Shown here: positions 50,873 through 64,000 of the stretch, piece by piece
Layout of the letters: each line of letters opens with the position of its first letter
Position numbering within the stretch: the stretch's first letter is position 1
DNA from: Arbacia lixula
Taxonomy: Eukaryota > Echinodermata > Echinoidea > Arbacioida > Arbaciidae
Reading direction: 5' to 3'
Length of the DNA stretch: 64,000 bases
NCBI GenBank assembly: GCA_963669155.1
Contig: OZ022589.1
Coordinates: 10,466,845-10,530,844 of the forward strand
Notes under the pieces: model-generated
The model's database searches: none
What the model was told of the DNA's origin: nothing
The model's input: only the letters and a program-made list of their open reading frames with translations
Position numbers and translations under genes: made by a program

Positions 50873-50949
50873 AACCAATACATGGACAACCGGTACTTAT
50901 CTGGCCACAAACCAATACATGGACAATTAATCAGTACTTATCTGGCCAC
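50873..50949 (+). repeat. Tandem duplication, period 37 bp
   Basis: ACCAATACATGGACAA and GTACTTATCTGGCCACA occur twice in succession. Confidence 0.9.
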
Positions 50950-51697
50950 ACATGTGGTGATGTGTTAATGTATCTTGTAAGAAGTATCTATTTATGACCT
51001 TAGTTTGTGCATTCCCATGTTCAATGCAACTTAAATGAATCACAATTCTTCAACAAAGTAATGCCTGTAGCATCCCCAAAAGGGTTGGAAGACCACAGGA
51101 CCCGCGTGATCCATGGAGTGACTTCCTGCCATCAACATAGGTTCCATTCTTGTTTGATTTGATAGTACCAGTAAAGAATCATCTCAAAATGGTAGAATTG
51201 TTGAAAATCTCAACCGTGGGGGAGACAACAAAGCCACTCCACTATGATTTATGGTAATTAATATTTAACCCTTGTACCCATCACCTTCAAGTGATCTGCT
51301 GTACATGTATATTTCAATTTGTACAGTAAAATATATACATTCTGAATATACTCGTCTATGAAACACTTGATATTTTGCCAAAAACCTGGATGCAATTTTC
51401 TAATTACACCGGAGATCAAATAATTGGTCTTCAATTGCTCTCATTAATTTCCTTGACCAAAGTGGTGCAAATCTTGATGTCTTTCCTGCAAGTCTCTTTG
51501 TCTGTCTTTATCCTGAGAAATAATCCTGATCGTGACAACTACTTCCTTTCTTCATTGATCATCTTCATTTCATTGCGATAAATCAGAGCATGCCAAGGCT
51601 CTTTCAATTAATGTCTCTTCATTAAAGAGGGTAAGCATGAGGGTCAAACAAAAGGACATCCTAGAAATGAGAGCTCTGAAAGACAAAATCACTTTAA

Positions 51698-52167
51698 AGA
51701 TTGTCTGTCCCTTTTGCAAGCTTAAGATTTGAAATCGTCTATCACGATCGTAAATTGAAGAAAGTGTGATTCAAGACCATTTCTACGAATATAGCATGCT
51801 GAAGCTTTCTGTATATGTAAAAACTTTCAGCCTTTGAATTTCAAACAGACTTTTTTCGTACTACGAAAAAAGTATTAGTCTTTGTTGCAGTATCTATGTG
51901 GTTATTATGCATGTGTGAAATCCTAATTTTATGAGTAATTACCAAACTTTGGAAATGATTCCTTCTATAGAACAATTTTTTTCATAATGCATTTTATAAT
52001 TTAATAAACAGATTAATCAAGAAAGCAGATATTTCAACACAAACTGCTTAGAGCCTGAGGCAAAGACTATTAATCAGACGTCGTTTACATGCGTTATTTG
52101 AATTTTACAAATTATGAATATACAGCTTGCTTACATATGTTTGTCCAATGTTTCGATGGTTTTATCT
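51698..52167. mobile_element. TTAA-flanked MITE family A, copy 3 (solo, internally deleted)
   Basis: 470 bp between TTAA at 51694-51697 and 52168-52171, in the same orientation as copy 1. It keeps the AGATTGTCTGTCCCTTTT end and the CGTACTACG mini-palindrome, but lacks the right subterminal part containing GGGACTGGCTG. Confidence 0.85.
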
Positions 52168-52739
52168 TTAAGGGCTTCTTCTAAACAAGTTCTAAACAAC
52201 ATTCTACTAGACAAGCACTAGGTTTGCATGGTTGTATTCTAATGACATTGTGAGCCCAGAATATTTTTAAGGAAATGCATCATATCAAGTTACAGCATAC
52301 TCACATGCAAGTGACTATTACTTATACTGTAAGCTATAGTAAATGATTGTGAAACATTTGTTTTAATATTCATTATTAAGCTTCAATGTCATAATATTAA
52401 AAGAAATGTTGTTCAAGGCCAAATTAAAACACCAATCTCAATCTATTTCGTTAAAGTTGTGATGTGAAAAGGGAATTCTAATCCTCACAAGTTCTGTGAA
52501 TAGTAGGATTTTAACTTTCCATCCATTCAGCATGTAGTCCGAAACTTGTTGAATCATCAAGTAGTTAATCTCAACAGGCCTTTCTGCTATTAAACAAAAA
52601 AAACACAGCGAAACTGACCGGTCTACTGTATTTGCACTTTAAACAAAGCCACAGAAACCAGCATAACAATGCATTACAAAAGAGTCATCTGTTGGCGCAT
52701 CACGAATATGACTCACGAAGAGGTAGTTTCTGATTAGAT

Positions 52740-53050
52740 CACGAGGATCCGATGTGAAGACCCGTTGGCAAATTAGAACAAGCGGGGCAAAAAGCGGCTT
52801 GCTTCAGCCAGGCGGCTGGCTAATGGCTAGGTCATAGAACACGTCATGGAGTGGTCTTTTCCTGGACCTGGGCTTTGTAATAGCCCACAGCCAGCCCACA
52901 AGCCGCTTCCGACAGTCGGTGCGTTTCCTGATGAAGCCATCGTCTGCTGGTTCGGCAGCATGAGGTTGTTTGTTCCCACTAGCACGCCATGTGACCATTT
53001 CCCTCCCCACCCACAAGACCACGGGGTTAAGGGGCCTTGCATTCTGCCTC
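52740..53050. other. GC-rich unique patch in the kinase intron
   Basis: Noticeably higher GC than its surroundings, with overlapping ORFs on both strands and no recognisable domain. Possible conserved regulatory DNA, an unrecognised exon, or an old transposon. Confidence 0.3.
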
Positions 53051-56000
53051 AATCATTACCAACTGTTCAAGAAAAGTCAGGTTAAGTGTTGGGGAAGAAT
53101 CATATCAAGTCCAAACATTAACTTACACTGAAGAACAGGTCTGGTGTGATCAAAACTAATTCACTTTGTGATTTCAACAATGATTGAAATGGAGACCCGA
53201 AATTGTGATTCCAAACATAACATCCTACGGTGATTTTAACTTTTCTTCAGTGAAAAAAAAATGACTGAAAAATAACGAAATGAGGACTCCCTGCAATGCA
53301 AAAAAGGAAGCCCCCAACGTAGCAAAACAACCCTCATAGGGATGATACAGTAGGGTACATGTAATATACATGTATAGTATGACATGGAAACGAGCGGCAC
53401 AAGATAGATCAAGATGGAAAAATGATGAGGAGGCCTTAATTCCTTCAGCAGTGGAGAGAAATAGGCTAAATAGAATAGAAAATAGAATATAATTTTAAGT
53501 ATAGTTGAGTGTGTTGGTTTCATAAAATCAGCCTTGGGAAGTAGCCTCCTGATTTGATTTTAGGGGAGGTCTACCTTGGAAGTCAGAGTTGAGGATGGGC
53601 ACAGTAGGGGTGCCCGAACTTTGATTGCTCCGAATCTAACAACTGCTGTTATTTGGAACATGTCATGTGATGAACATGTTGTGAACATACGATTCTAATT
53701 ATCCACTTCAGTATTATTAAGGGGCCATACCATGTAATGGACATGTGAGTATAATTCTGCACAAGTATACTCTACTTTGTGATGTGTAATAGTAATTATG
53801 ATTGTAATTGTAATTGTAATTATAATTGTAGTGTATACAGTACATTTATGTTCTGTAAAATGTTGTGCAGTGCTCACTTATCACGTCTCTATATTTAGGT
53901 TTCGGTTTGAAACTGGAATGTTAAGTATCCTTGGTCAGAGTACGTTTATATTCTAAGTACTTGTATCTTGCTCTGAAGGGTTGCAAAGTTCCAAGATAAT
54001 AATCTTATCCAGTGTAGGTTTTCAACACTCATCAAGACCTATTACGTGATCATGTGCACGTATTGCAAAGGGCCCAGAAACCGCACTTGTTCATTATCAT
54101 ACAAATAATAACAATACCTAAGTTGTTATATATAGCACATTTCATGGATGTACAATAAGTCATGTGCTTGATTATTTACAACCTGTAAATACATATATGG
54201 CACCCAGAATGTACTGGGTATATTAAGGCGATTTTTAAAAATGATGTGAATTGTATTTATAAGTAAATTTGATTTAGCATGTAAATGAACATGTATAGAT
54301 GCACATGTCACCTTAATGTAACCAGCAGCTGACAGTAAAGATGTTGCATGTTGTCATTTCAGCAGGTACTGTGAGAATTTGCAGACCCAGGACTTCTCAA
54401 GATCTCAATGGTTATCACAGGATGTAATGCAAACTCATAAAGCCCTGTATGTTTCCTCCATCCACGATAATGTGTTAACAGGTTGTGTCATCCTCTTCTC
54501 CCACCTGTTAACGCTTAAACCACTGGTGGTATGTATACATGTGCCCTTGTGGTGAGCACATTTGTCTTTACATGTTTACAAGATGCTGAAGCACTTCTCA
54601 TGAAGGACATGAATATTCATCAAAGTAGTCTGAATTCCAGGCTGTTGGGAATTTCTAATTTCTAATAAAGGGGTTTGGCTGCACTAGAATAATCATAATT
54701 TTGGTTTGGCTGCAGTAGAATAATCATGCTAGATTTATTCACCACCTCAGGAAAGATTGGGGAAGGAGAAGAATGATTAAGAGACTAGTCTAATGAGAAC
54801 TAGACTCTATTATTCAGTTTGAAACTTAAATGTAATGTCTAACAGCCTGGAAGCCAGGCTAGTATCAATGAATTGTATTACAGCATTGAGATATTGCTCA
54901 ATACCAGTCAACACTAACTTTTTTTCAAAGAGGGTCTGGCCATGCTATTTCGAGGGGTTTTGTGTTTACGGCCTCTATAAAATTTTGAAGATTTTAGAAG
55001 TTCATGAAAAACTTTCTGATTTGGGCACCTATGTTTACCACGCACCCACTACTTTCAAGCCCTGATTATACTGTACCTTCTGCTGTAAAATATTGTGATG
55101 TTATAATTGTTAATCATGAATAACACTCAAATTTCCTGGATTATATGAGTCTAACAACGTGTCATCATTCATGCACGTTTAAACAATGCGTCATGCATGT
55201 ACCATCATAATGGTAGAATGCGATATAAACTTTAAAGACCACTAAAATTGATAGTTAACGGGATGGTGTTTTTTTTATATACTTTTATTTGCATTTGAAT
55301 CCTGGTGTGGTAGTTAAAATTCAAAAGTGTTTTTATTTAAAGATACAATGCCTTAATTAAATTCTTTGGGATTGCCACTGGCCAATCATTGATGCCTAAA
55401 GACAAATAGGTTGGTGAATGGAATCATTTCAATTGTCTTAATCTACACTGCAGCATACAGTATGTATGCTATGTTTGTACACAAGCATGTCTATATATTT
55501 TGGAGGTACATGCAAAAAACAGCATTATTCAAAAAATTCAAACTCATGACAGGGAAATGCATTAAAAATATCTTTCAGACTACCAGAAAGGAAAAAGAAT
55601 ATTAAAATATTGTGATGAAAATAACTGGACATACCAAGGCTAATGTACATGTACTTTTATCCAAATGAATTCTTTTTCCGAAACGTTCTTGGACTGACCA
55701 ACAAAGCCAAGGCCTGACTGACAGGTAAATTGAATTCCCAGCATATCAATTACCAAAAGCAATCACTGTTATGATTTCCTTTTCAGCCAATTGGTTTCTA
55801 TTGATTATTTGCATGCTGGTTCAATCATTCATCTATCCTCACGGCTAACTACAGAATGTTAAAGAAAAAAATACACACATGGTAAGTTGAAACAAAACAA
55901 TAAAAAACAGCAGAGCTGCCTTGACAAAACAAGTTTTCTTTTTATTGATGGAGGGTGAGAACATGACGATAAATCCTAAGATCTGACAAGACATTCCTGT

Positions 56001-56710
56001 GTCTCACTCTCCTAGAGCTCCCCAGTCTCAAATTCCACCAAAACACCTCCAAAAGGCAGATTTGCTAGTCTCGTTTGGTCTTGACCCTTGCTCCCGTTTC
56101 CTCTCACCAAGGACTAAAAACTTGTTTTCCAGCTTTTGAAATTTTGAAAATAGGAAGGCATAAAAAAAAGCACCAGTTGGTGAAGTGCTTGGGGTTGATA
56201 ATGGTACTGTGACATCCTTTTTCCAACTGCGAGGATGGACATTTTTGTTTACGCTGTTGCTATAGCTTTCTCACCATCTGTAAATGGGATCAGCTTAACA
56301 TGTTCGAATCTCAAGTTCGTGAAACGCACACATGAGCAGATACAAATACAAACACAATACATGTACTTGTATGCACACAACTCAAGGAGTGAAACATACA
56401 TGTACATGTAGTAAATGCAGGGACTTGACATGCTGTTCATGTTTGTGCAGTTGCCTTTGAGTTTGATATTTCTAAACTATCTCTTATAAATGTCACACTT
56501 GGATACATGTTTGTATTTATTCCTTGTTTTTGTGAGAAATCTTTCTTGTATGGACCAGTATATCAAATCAAAATGTCAAATTATCAAAATTGTGGTCCTC
56601 TCTGAATAATGAATATAATGTAAGTGATATGAAAGGAAGAAGTTACTTCTTCAATGTAACTCTCCAAATGGAAATAAATGGAATGATATAAAAACAAATT
56701 CCAAACATAC

Positions 56711-56923
56711 TATTCTAGAACGAGAATGACTTCTGTCGATGTCTCATAGACCTCGTGTAGCCCGATGAGCCGCTGGTTGGCGAAGGACTTCTCCAAGATG
56801 CGGATCTCCTTAAGAATGTCTTCCCGACAGTCACGGCCCATCTTGCGCTTCCTCACAAACTTGGCTGCATAGTGGCGGCTGGTCTCTTTGTGCTTGCACT
56901 TGCGGACGACGGCAAAGCGCCCT
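56711..56923 (-). CDS. STK17: STK17/DRAK-like kinase, N-lobe exon
   Basis: 70 whole codons between a leading A (third base of a split codon) and a trailing TA. The acceptor is CCTACAG at 56930-56924 and the donor GTATGT at 56710. It begins G-R-F-A-V-V-R-K-C, the end of the glycine-rich loop, then Y-A-A-K with the ATP-anchoring Lys (residue 21 of the visible protein). R-K-M-G-R-D-C-R-E-D-I-L-K-E-I follows, with the helix-C Glu at 39, then L-H-E-V-Y-E-T-S-T-E-V-I-L-V-L-E. The order and the R-x-D-C-R motif match STK17A/B. STK17 proteins are nuclear pro-apoptotic or signalling Ser/Thr kinases in vertebrates. The Gly-x-Gly start and initiator Met must lie upstream, and I did not find them by 64000. 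Confidence 0.95.
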
Positions 56924-59900
56924 CTGTAGGTAGAATGGAAGAAGAGAAAAAGTAGGTTAGGAAATGGTATTAACCCTCTGTGTCGGATCAAATGCTGATC
57001 TTTGGAGGTCATGTGCATTAATATAAAAAATAACTCAAATCATGCATACAAGTTAAGAGTTAAATGTAGTGGGAAAGATGACCGGGCCCACAATCATAGC
57101 AGAATCCTTCTGCCTTCTTTGTTGATTTTAGGATCATTTCTGGGATCTAACATTGACACTCATTAAAGATGTACAAAATACATGAAGGAAAATAATGTGC
57201 CTGCATGTACATGTACACATGTTTGAAATTCAAAACAGTATATTTAACATATTGTGAAAACATGACCTGCATCAAAAAAAAAAAAATTGAGCCCAGATTT
57301 ATCTTGACATGTAATGCTCCAAAGCAGATTATGTTTCCAAAAAGGTCCCAGTGTCATCTCACAACACTTAGTACCATCCAAACTTGTGTTCCCATCTCAA
57401 GATGGATTCCATATTCTTCAAGCACAGGTGCAATGTAGCTGCACATAAATGTAACTCGTAAGATGTGTGTAGCTTCATGTATATCCTGCATATCCTCCAT
57501 GCTTCCTTTTTATTCTTGCCAAGCCTTTCTTTCCTCTAAACGATCACCAGACTATCTGCCAGGAACATGTTTAGGTAGATAACTTCATCAGCTCATCACT
57601 TCAACTCCCAGCACCCAGCTACATGTCATTCCCCCCATTACCACACCCCTCTCATATTAGCTCCTAGCAGGGGTGTTTACACGAGCACACAGATGGGAGG
57701 TTATCCTGCAATAAGCACAAGTACCATTAACAAATTATCTTGATCAGCAAGACCCTGTAGATGAAAACCACAAGGTATAAAATAGAGCTTGAGGATAATT
57801 TTGCAATCATTCAACTTCATATACACTGTACATATTTATGTTCACTTTACTTCTTTAATTTCTACAATGAGATCACATTCTTTATACTTTATCCTTTATA
57901 CAGTATATTTCATGTTCATCAACCAAAAGACAAACAATCAGACATGTGATATATGGGACAATCACAAACATATTATCCTGTGCATGTGACATACAGGTCA
58001 TCTCTTCAGAAAAAAACAGATAATCACGCTAGTTTCCTGAATTAGCGGGTCATGAAGACCCGCCCATGCCCAAACTCCCCTGGTGTGTGCCAGCCAATCC
58101 TGCAGCAATCCCAAGAAAGCTGCCCCAGACTATGTTCCCTCTACACACTGAGGGCAGGCAGGCATCATGCTCCCTGGTAAGGGATAGCCCCCGTTAAGCC
58201 TCGTCAAATTACCAGGATTTATCCATCTCAAGTCATGTTTGATCGCGAGGTCTCAGCCTCATCCCACCAGTACGATGAGTGATATGAAATTCCATTTCTG
58301 ATCTCCCCTGGCATGTCTTACTGTACATGTCATTAAAACTCAAAGATTGATTGAGAACCCAGTTTCCAAATGACAGTCAGACATTCTAATATTTTCATTG
58401 CATTTTAGCATGAGTTCTCAGTCTAAAATTGAGAAAAAAAATGGTGGGTAATTGAATTGATAGAGTGGTTACATTGTAGAACAATGGTAATAAGCCTAGG
58501 ATAGTGTATTTCTTATGTTTTGTAATATTTGTTACCCTGTATGTATACATTTGCAAATACTCTTTTTTTCTGTAAGGTTAAAGAATTTTTTTTTCTTCAA
58601 TGACTACCAGTACGTTTAAATTAAGGCCTGCATGTAGAAAGTGTGCACGTTTTTAAGTCCACAACTCATATTTCATAAGGTGAATAGATCTGAGAGTCAG
58701 CTTTGCACATTGTGTAGTAAGGAAACATAAACAACTCAGTATTCTACATGACCATATGTCCATATATGCTCATGGGTGCATGGGTCTATCTAATTCCTCA
58801 CTGATGTCTACACCAGATTTTAACAAGCCAGCCTACATGTACAGCTTCAAGTATGTAACATGCTGTCACAGTGTCGGTTACATTTCACTTTTACCCTAGT
58901 CAATTTCTACATGCCACAGATTCTGTGCATGCTTGCATTTTCACAAACAAATCAAGCATACCGTACATGAAACCTACATCGATATGTATAGGGCTCATTC
59001 TATATAAGAGCAAAATTTAAGGCTGTGACTCATTCAAGAGGAATGTATCTTCAAAAGAAATCAATGTCTTGCATGAAGAGAACAACGCAAGGAATGTCAA
59101 ACCAAAATCCATGGGACTGCTGAAACGTGAGCACTACACAATGAAAATGAATGAGGTATGAAGTTTTGCTCTCTAGTATAGAGAGTAAAGTAGTGTGACA
59201 TCACTTGCTGTCAAGACAACTCGTCCAAAACGGCAACCGGTATATGGGCAGAGTGAGCCGAAATCTGCATATTTGGGGCCATCATTGAGAATGCTCGGTA
59301 CTAGTATACGGTATGTCAGGACAATGAACCCTTCAGTACAGTGATGTTGTTTAGAACCAGAAACCTGCATAAGAGTAGATGTGACAACACCACTTTGGTA
59401 CATTGTACTGTTACTCTACTGTTAAATGAGTGTGTATTGCTGGCAAGTGAGATTGCGCTGATATGACATCAAATGAAAATACTATACATACTTAAAAACA
59501 AATAAAGAAAGGCGAGCAATAAAGTTAACAACATGATACAAGAATGATACGTTTTTATTCCTTTGAATGTACATTTCTGCTGCCCTAAACATGAACCCAT
59601 AAACAGATGAACTCGCGATCAACCTACATGTATAGTTGTTGCTGGTACGCACAATACTGATTTATAGTCACTGAATCTGTCCTTATATGGCAAGTAAACC
59701 ATTAATCTTCCTAGCATATCAATTACAAGCACCTGCGGGTTCGTTATTAGTGCAATCGTGAATGCCATTGATAGAAACATTGAATAAATCTATTACATCT
59801 TTTGTTGTGACATTTTTCCTCCACAAATACGCCTCCTTTTCGTTAGAGTACTCGCTTTATACAAGCCGAGCAAAGGCAGGGAGGAAGGAGGCAGGCAGGC

Positions 59901-60535
59901 ACTTGATAGATTGGCCATCATCACAAACCAGGGGGGGTAAAATGGTAACTGTACGACAAAGGGCACAATAGCCACATGAATGCGAGGAATGCCGCTGCCG
60001 AACAAGAGCAAACAATGGGGAATATCGAACAGCTTGCGCCCGACTTCACCGGACCAGAGCAGGCTGTATGTCGCCACCATTTGTCTGAAGTCTGAATCAT
60101 ATAACCAGTTGATGCAGGTACTCTGTATGGAGTGCGGCGATGTTCCTCTTTGTGCGGAGGGGAACAATTAGACGAGGGGAAAGAATGGTAATTGCCTTGA
60201 TCGGGGTAGGCCTTGGGAGTTTGCAATATTGATTAGCTACCTTCTGTCCAGTCGTGCACGCAGCGTAACACAAGGTTGGAGCAAATTCCTCTCAAATTGC
60301 TGATGAGGAGCTTGTAGTCCATTCTGTCTAGTATTGGTCTGTTTGCTGTCTCATTAGCATAGATTGGAAGACATTGAATTTCTGCACTTTGAGACAGTCA
60401 ACTTTAAAACTTAATAATGTCTGCACTCAAACCTGTCTATACATATAACTCCAACCACCCTATTAACAGTTTACAGAAAAAAGGTTCTTCATTCATGTAC
60501 ATAGACAGGTGTAATTACATGCAAGCTGATCTTAA

Positions 60536-61869
60536 AGTTGAATTAAGAAGACGATCCCAAATAATGAGATATTTGCATTAATATCATCCTTATGACACTA
60601 GCTTACCTATGAGAGACCTTTTAACCCCCTAAAATAAGCTTAGAATATTAAATTTAGACGATTTATCCCTCACCATATTTTCTCTGATCGCCCCGGCGAT
60701 GAGTACTCGAGACTATTGTTCGAGCACTGTGACGTCACGGACGGGATTTGGGTCACAGTGAGAAAGTAAACAAAGTGAGCAGTGCAGTATATTGTGTGCA
60801 TAGACATACACGCTAGTACAATTATGAATGAATTTACTTTCACGTCAGAACTTTTCTTCTATTGTTATGGTTTTATGTGAATGATTTTTAAAAATAAATG
60901 AGAATTAAGCAATGTCATATAGTCAATGATGTGTCTCTAGTGTTCCAATATTTCTCATTTGAAGCGATTTTACTGCCTTGTCTTTCGACTTCAACACCGC
61001 GGATGAGAGACAAAATCGTTCGTGCTTTCTTCTCCTTCATCACCTCCTTCAGCTTCATCATCTTCCATAAAGTCTTCAAAGTCCATATAAAGGTCATTTT
61101 GCTCCAACTCTACACTAAATGGCTCCATTATTGGGTACTAATATTTTGTCAACAGCGAGATCGAGATCGAAAGAAATCTAATTATGCACAACGAAAGTCA
61201 AAGCTAAAGAAAGCCAACATGCACAAGTTTCTCGCGATCACGTCACAACATAAATATAGAGTACACGTGCGCTGGCTGCAAGCATGCACACACACACACA
61301 CACGAGCGCCCATACGCATAGCATGCAGTATACTGGACAAGTTCAAGCAAGCAGCGCGCTCGAGTGTGTATGAGCTGGGTGGCGATGGCCGGATCTATTT
61401 TACGCTAGTATTCTCAAGTTGTAGAAAATAAGAAAATCAAGTGAAAATATTGACTAATAACTCATCGTTTGCAATCTTACTTCACAATTTAAGACTTGAA
61501 AACCGTTATTTATACTTTTTTCTACATAGGGAGAGTAAAGATTTGTATATATGATTTGTAATTGTTTGATATGGCTTCCTTTGAAAAACATTGGTAAAAT
61601 CTTCTCTCTCTTTCTGCACTGATTTTTGTATTGATACCAGACACTGGATATTACCCAAATCCCGTCCGTGACGTCACGCTCAGCGTGTACCTATGCGTCC
61701 AAGGCTTATCGGGGACTCTAAACAGGCTAATTTATATCGACTTTCAAACCAGAATATTGAGCGTTTAAATGAGTTTTCTGATATGCTCTCTGTTTGAACA
61801 GCCTATATGAACTATATAAAGTGTGTATAACCAAAATTTACGGGAATTCGCGCCCTTCTTAATTCAACT
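60536..61869. mobile_element. TTAA-flanked element family D, 1.33 kb
   Basis: The termini are AGTTGAATTAAGAAG, perfect over 15 bp, between TTAA at 60532-60535 and TTAA at 61870-61873. A second, subterminal inverted pair lies inside: GTGACGTCACGGACGGGATT at about 60731 and its exact complement at about 61658. This is larger than the other TTAA elements here and CpG-rich at both ends. No full transposase was found. Confidence 0.78.
60991..61128 (-). CDS. Small acidic ORF inside TTAA element D (45 aa)
   Basis: Begins MEPFSVELEQNDLYMDF and continues through an Asp/Glu-rich stretch (EDDEAEGGDEGEE) to end SHPRC then TGA. ATG 61128 has A at -3 and G at +4. It may be the first exon or N-terminal remnant of the element's protein. 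Echinoderm genomes carry many short acidic N-terminal exons in transposon-like genes, but I cannot name the family. No signal peptide or membrane segment. The opposite-strand 177-codon frame at 60898-61431 is probably its shadow. Confidence 0.35.
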   Translation of the reverse strand: MEPFSVELEQNDLYMDFEDFMEDDEAEGGDEGEESTNDFVSHPRC

Positions 61870-64000
61870 TTAAGGGATGTAAGTTAAATGGTCTCTACAG
61901 ACAGGTGTTTTCTATTGACTGGTCTCTGTAGACAGGTTTGACTGGGCAGAACAGTGTATGCAAATGAAAATAGATTACATGTTCATGAAGTGTCAATACA
62001 GCATGTACTGTACCATCTCCGCAACTACAATCTTGTTAATTGACTTAAAAATATGTATTCATACTAGGCGTCCACTCCTGTGACGGAGATATGTGCTGAA
62101 GTACCAGTAGATATCAAGTCGGATTGCAACAGAGTTTATCACTGAACAATCCTTGGATACATGTAACTCCTCACCCTAGCGTTGCCATGGCTCCCTTTAA
62201 ACACATGACGTCAACAGAAATCTGAACTAGTCTCCTTCAGAAGTTGGCTGACACAAGCCTTCAAACTACATGTACAGTAGTACATAGATGTCCAATACAA
62301 ATCTGTGCATATCAGCACATCCTTGACCGGGACAGTCAAAATTCATGACATTCTTGGGTAAAGCATTTATTTACTCAATGACAAGGTCTATTTATGTTGC
62401 GTGGTATGGAAACGTGAAGAGATTTTACCCACAATCGCTATGATGACGTTTAAAAAATATTTGAAATTCACCTTGACTTCTTGGCCTGTTTCTGCCAGTG
62501 TTTGATAAGAAATCTATCTGTCCACATTTGAACGTTCTTGAAATATTTCTTGTCATATTCATGGTTCTTTACCCTCAATCCTATGACTGTTTGCCTCTGT
62601 CATATTTAGCCCAGTGCTTCTTCTATTACTTATCAAACATGACATGCCCATGAACTCAAGAGTGAAATATTGAACGCTCGTAATTGCACATCATTTTCTG
62701 CCACTCTACCCAAATACATCGTAGTTCACTTGAGATACCAGAGAAAAATCATGTCACAAAATGAAATCAAACAGTGGCTTATGATTAAATGTGTCATTCC
62801 CCATTTAAAAGGACCTTGTCAGAACTTCTATTTCCCCAAAGACAGGAAACCCTAAACTCTTATTTGTGTTGTTTTTAAAATGTGTACTCTCAGAGAAACA
62901 AGATTTATTGTATGCAACTTTCTTTGCTTGAAACTGTTTGCGCCCTGTCTTCCTGCTGAGTCCTGACTATTGCCAAATACTTTCTTTTGTTCCTGACAGG
63001 ATGTTCTGGGTTAATTCCCAATTAACCGGATCCTTTCAAAGTAAATTACCCTAAGCAATGTGCAGTCAAGGTGGACTAAACTACATCTCACAACAGTTTG
63101 GGGCAGACCATACAAGGCCCGTCAGAAGGATATGTGCTCCGTTGAACACTCTGAAAACAGGAAAGAATTCCAATAGAGGTTGTTTAAAAGGGTTGAAGAT
63201 CCGCCCCGCTGTTAACACAGACACAAACACAAACAAAACACAGAAAGCGCACAATATCCACAGGCATTTCATGGGCTTCTTCACAAAGTCATTGTCGCTC
63301 TGAATTTCAACATGAACTTGTACTGAACCCCCGTTCAGAATGACTGAACCTTAGATACAGGTCATGCTTTGTATTCAAGACATATTTATAGCCAGAAATT
63401 ACCAAAACTATTGTTATTTTCTCAAGCACATGTTTTTCCGTAATTGTTTCACTGAACAAAACATTGTGTTTACATTAGAGACAAAATAACCCTATGAAAA
63501 CTTCTTCTTCGTTGTAGGATACAAAAATGAGTGGGTTTGTCTCATGACATCAGGTTGAAAATTAGACTCCACAATTCTTTTCTTCTTTTCCTCTGGGGTG
63601 CATGTGTGGAAATTTGCACGTACACCATTCAACACTTCTATGTAACACCTGAGAAATGTTCTCCTCACTCAAATACAGTCACATAACTTTCCCCGAAATG
63701 GCTGTTTAGATGTACAGCATAACTGTTTATTTTGATGTGTCACTGTCACATGTTCCCACAAACATTACCAACATCTCATATTGCACTATACTTTATTCAA
63801 GTTTACTGGCACAGAGCAGAATTTTTTCCACGCATTGTCCAGAAAATATTGAAGGGCCAGATGAGGGGACTGTAAAATGGAGAGATGGGAAGGGGGAAAA
63901 TACAAGGGGGCTCAAAAAAGAGCAATCAAATAAAAAAAAAGCCACTTCATTTGCCATTTTTCTCTTGGAGGGGCAACTACATGTAGGAATGGCATAATCA

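Larger units (their letters stand above)
48088..56710 (-). other. 8.6-kb intron of the kinase gene
   Basis: Donor GTATGT at 56710, acceptor at 48088, splitting a Tyr codon. Apart from the listed repeats, the stretches 48100-49250, 49620-50870, 50950-51690, 52170-52740 and 53050-56700 hold no gene I can support. A short tandem of GGTTTGGCTGCA-TAGAATAATCAT (period about 31) sits at 54672-54730. Confidence 0.8.
56924..64000 (-). other. Kinase 5' intron, runs off the window
   Basis: The first coding exon should end in a phase-2 donor after Gly-Arg (CG). I scanned plus-strand ACCG and TTACC contexts and found no convincing one. Apart from the 60.5-61.9 kb element, nothing with gene character was recognised. 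A relatively GC-rich patch lies at 58030-58260. Confidence 0.5.

Noticed and set aside
59793-60226. Overlapping 124- and 101-codon minus-strand ORFs
   Set aside because: No recognisable domain or splice context, and two frames are open equally.
58960-60615. Candidate donors for the missing first kinase exon (near 58970, 60605)
   Set aside because: Upstream codons do not give a glycine-loop sequence and the phase is wrong.
60898-61431. 177-codon plus-strand ORF in element D
   Set aside because: Biased, no domain, includes a CA repeat, and lies opposite a more plausible acidic ORF.

Overview
This is an animal nuclear genome window. It is AT-rich and intron-dominated, with canonical GT-AG splice sites, very long (GA)n/(CT)n microsatellites and many short palindromic transposons. 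It holds parts of two genes, both on the minus strand. The repeat style, the repeated TACATGTA octamer and the gene content suggest a marine deuterostome, most likely an echinoderm such as a sea urchin. That assignment is inference; a hemichordate or amphioxus is not excluded.

Left end (1-6380): the 5' part of a divergent rhodopsin-class GPCR. Exon 1 (6168-6380) carries TM1-TM2. A second exon (1-474) carries TM3 to TM6 and runs off the window. The 5.7-kb intron between them holds a 22-bp inverted repeat, a nested MITE with an identifiable empty site elsewhere in the window, two copies of a 0.46-kb TTAA-flanked MITE, a 94-bp tandem array, a 430-bp GA tract and a degenerate tandem array.

Intergenic stretch (about 6.4-13.1 kb): no gene recognised. 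It holds two TTAA-flanked MITEs lying side by side, a perfect 38-bp palindrome and several simple repeats.

13.1 kb to the right edge: one gene for a DRAK/STK17-type Ser/Thr kinase of the death-associated protein kinase family, read right to left. Five coding exons are visible: 56711-56923, 47943-48087, 20326-20455, 19195-19423 and 17920-18745. They join in phase into 513 codons covering the kinase domain from the glycine-rich loop through a long Ser/Gln-rich C-terminal tail. The first coding exon was not found and probably lies beyond 64000. A long 3' UTR probably fills about 13.1-17.9 kb. The 27.5-kb and 8.6-kb introns and the upstream intron house most of the mobile elements: a 522-bp TTAA MITE in a head-to-head pair that forms a giant hairpin (plus a solo copy), an hAT-like element with a perfect 8-bp target duplication, a 1.33-kb TTAA element with a small acidic ORF, GGGCCC-ended MITEs, and a 0.76-kb element built on a 44-bp palindrome.

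The main themes are four TTAA-flanked element families and a kinase gene whose introns carry long inverted repeats. No CRISPR, rRNA, confident tRNA, or intact transposase was seen. Nearly all the longer ORFs outside the exons are microsatellite or repeat translations.
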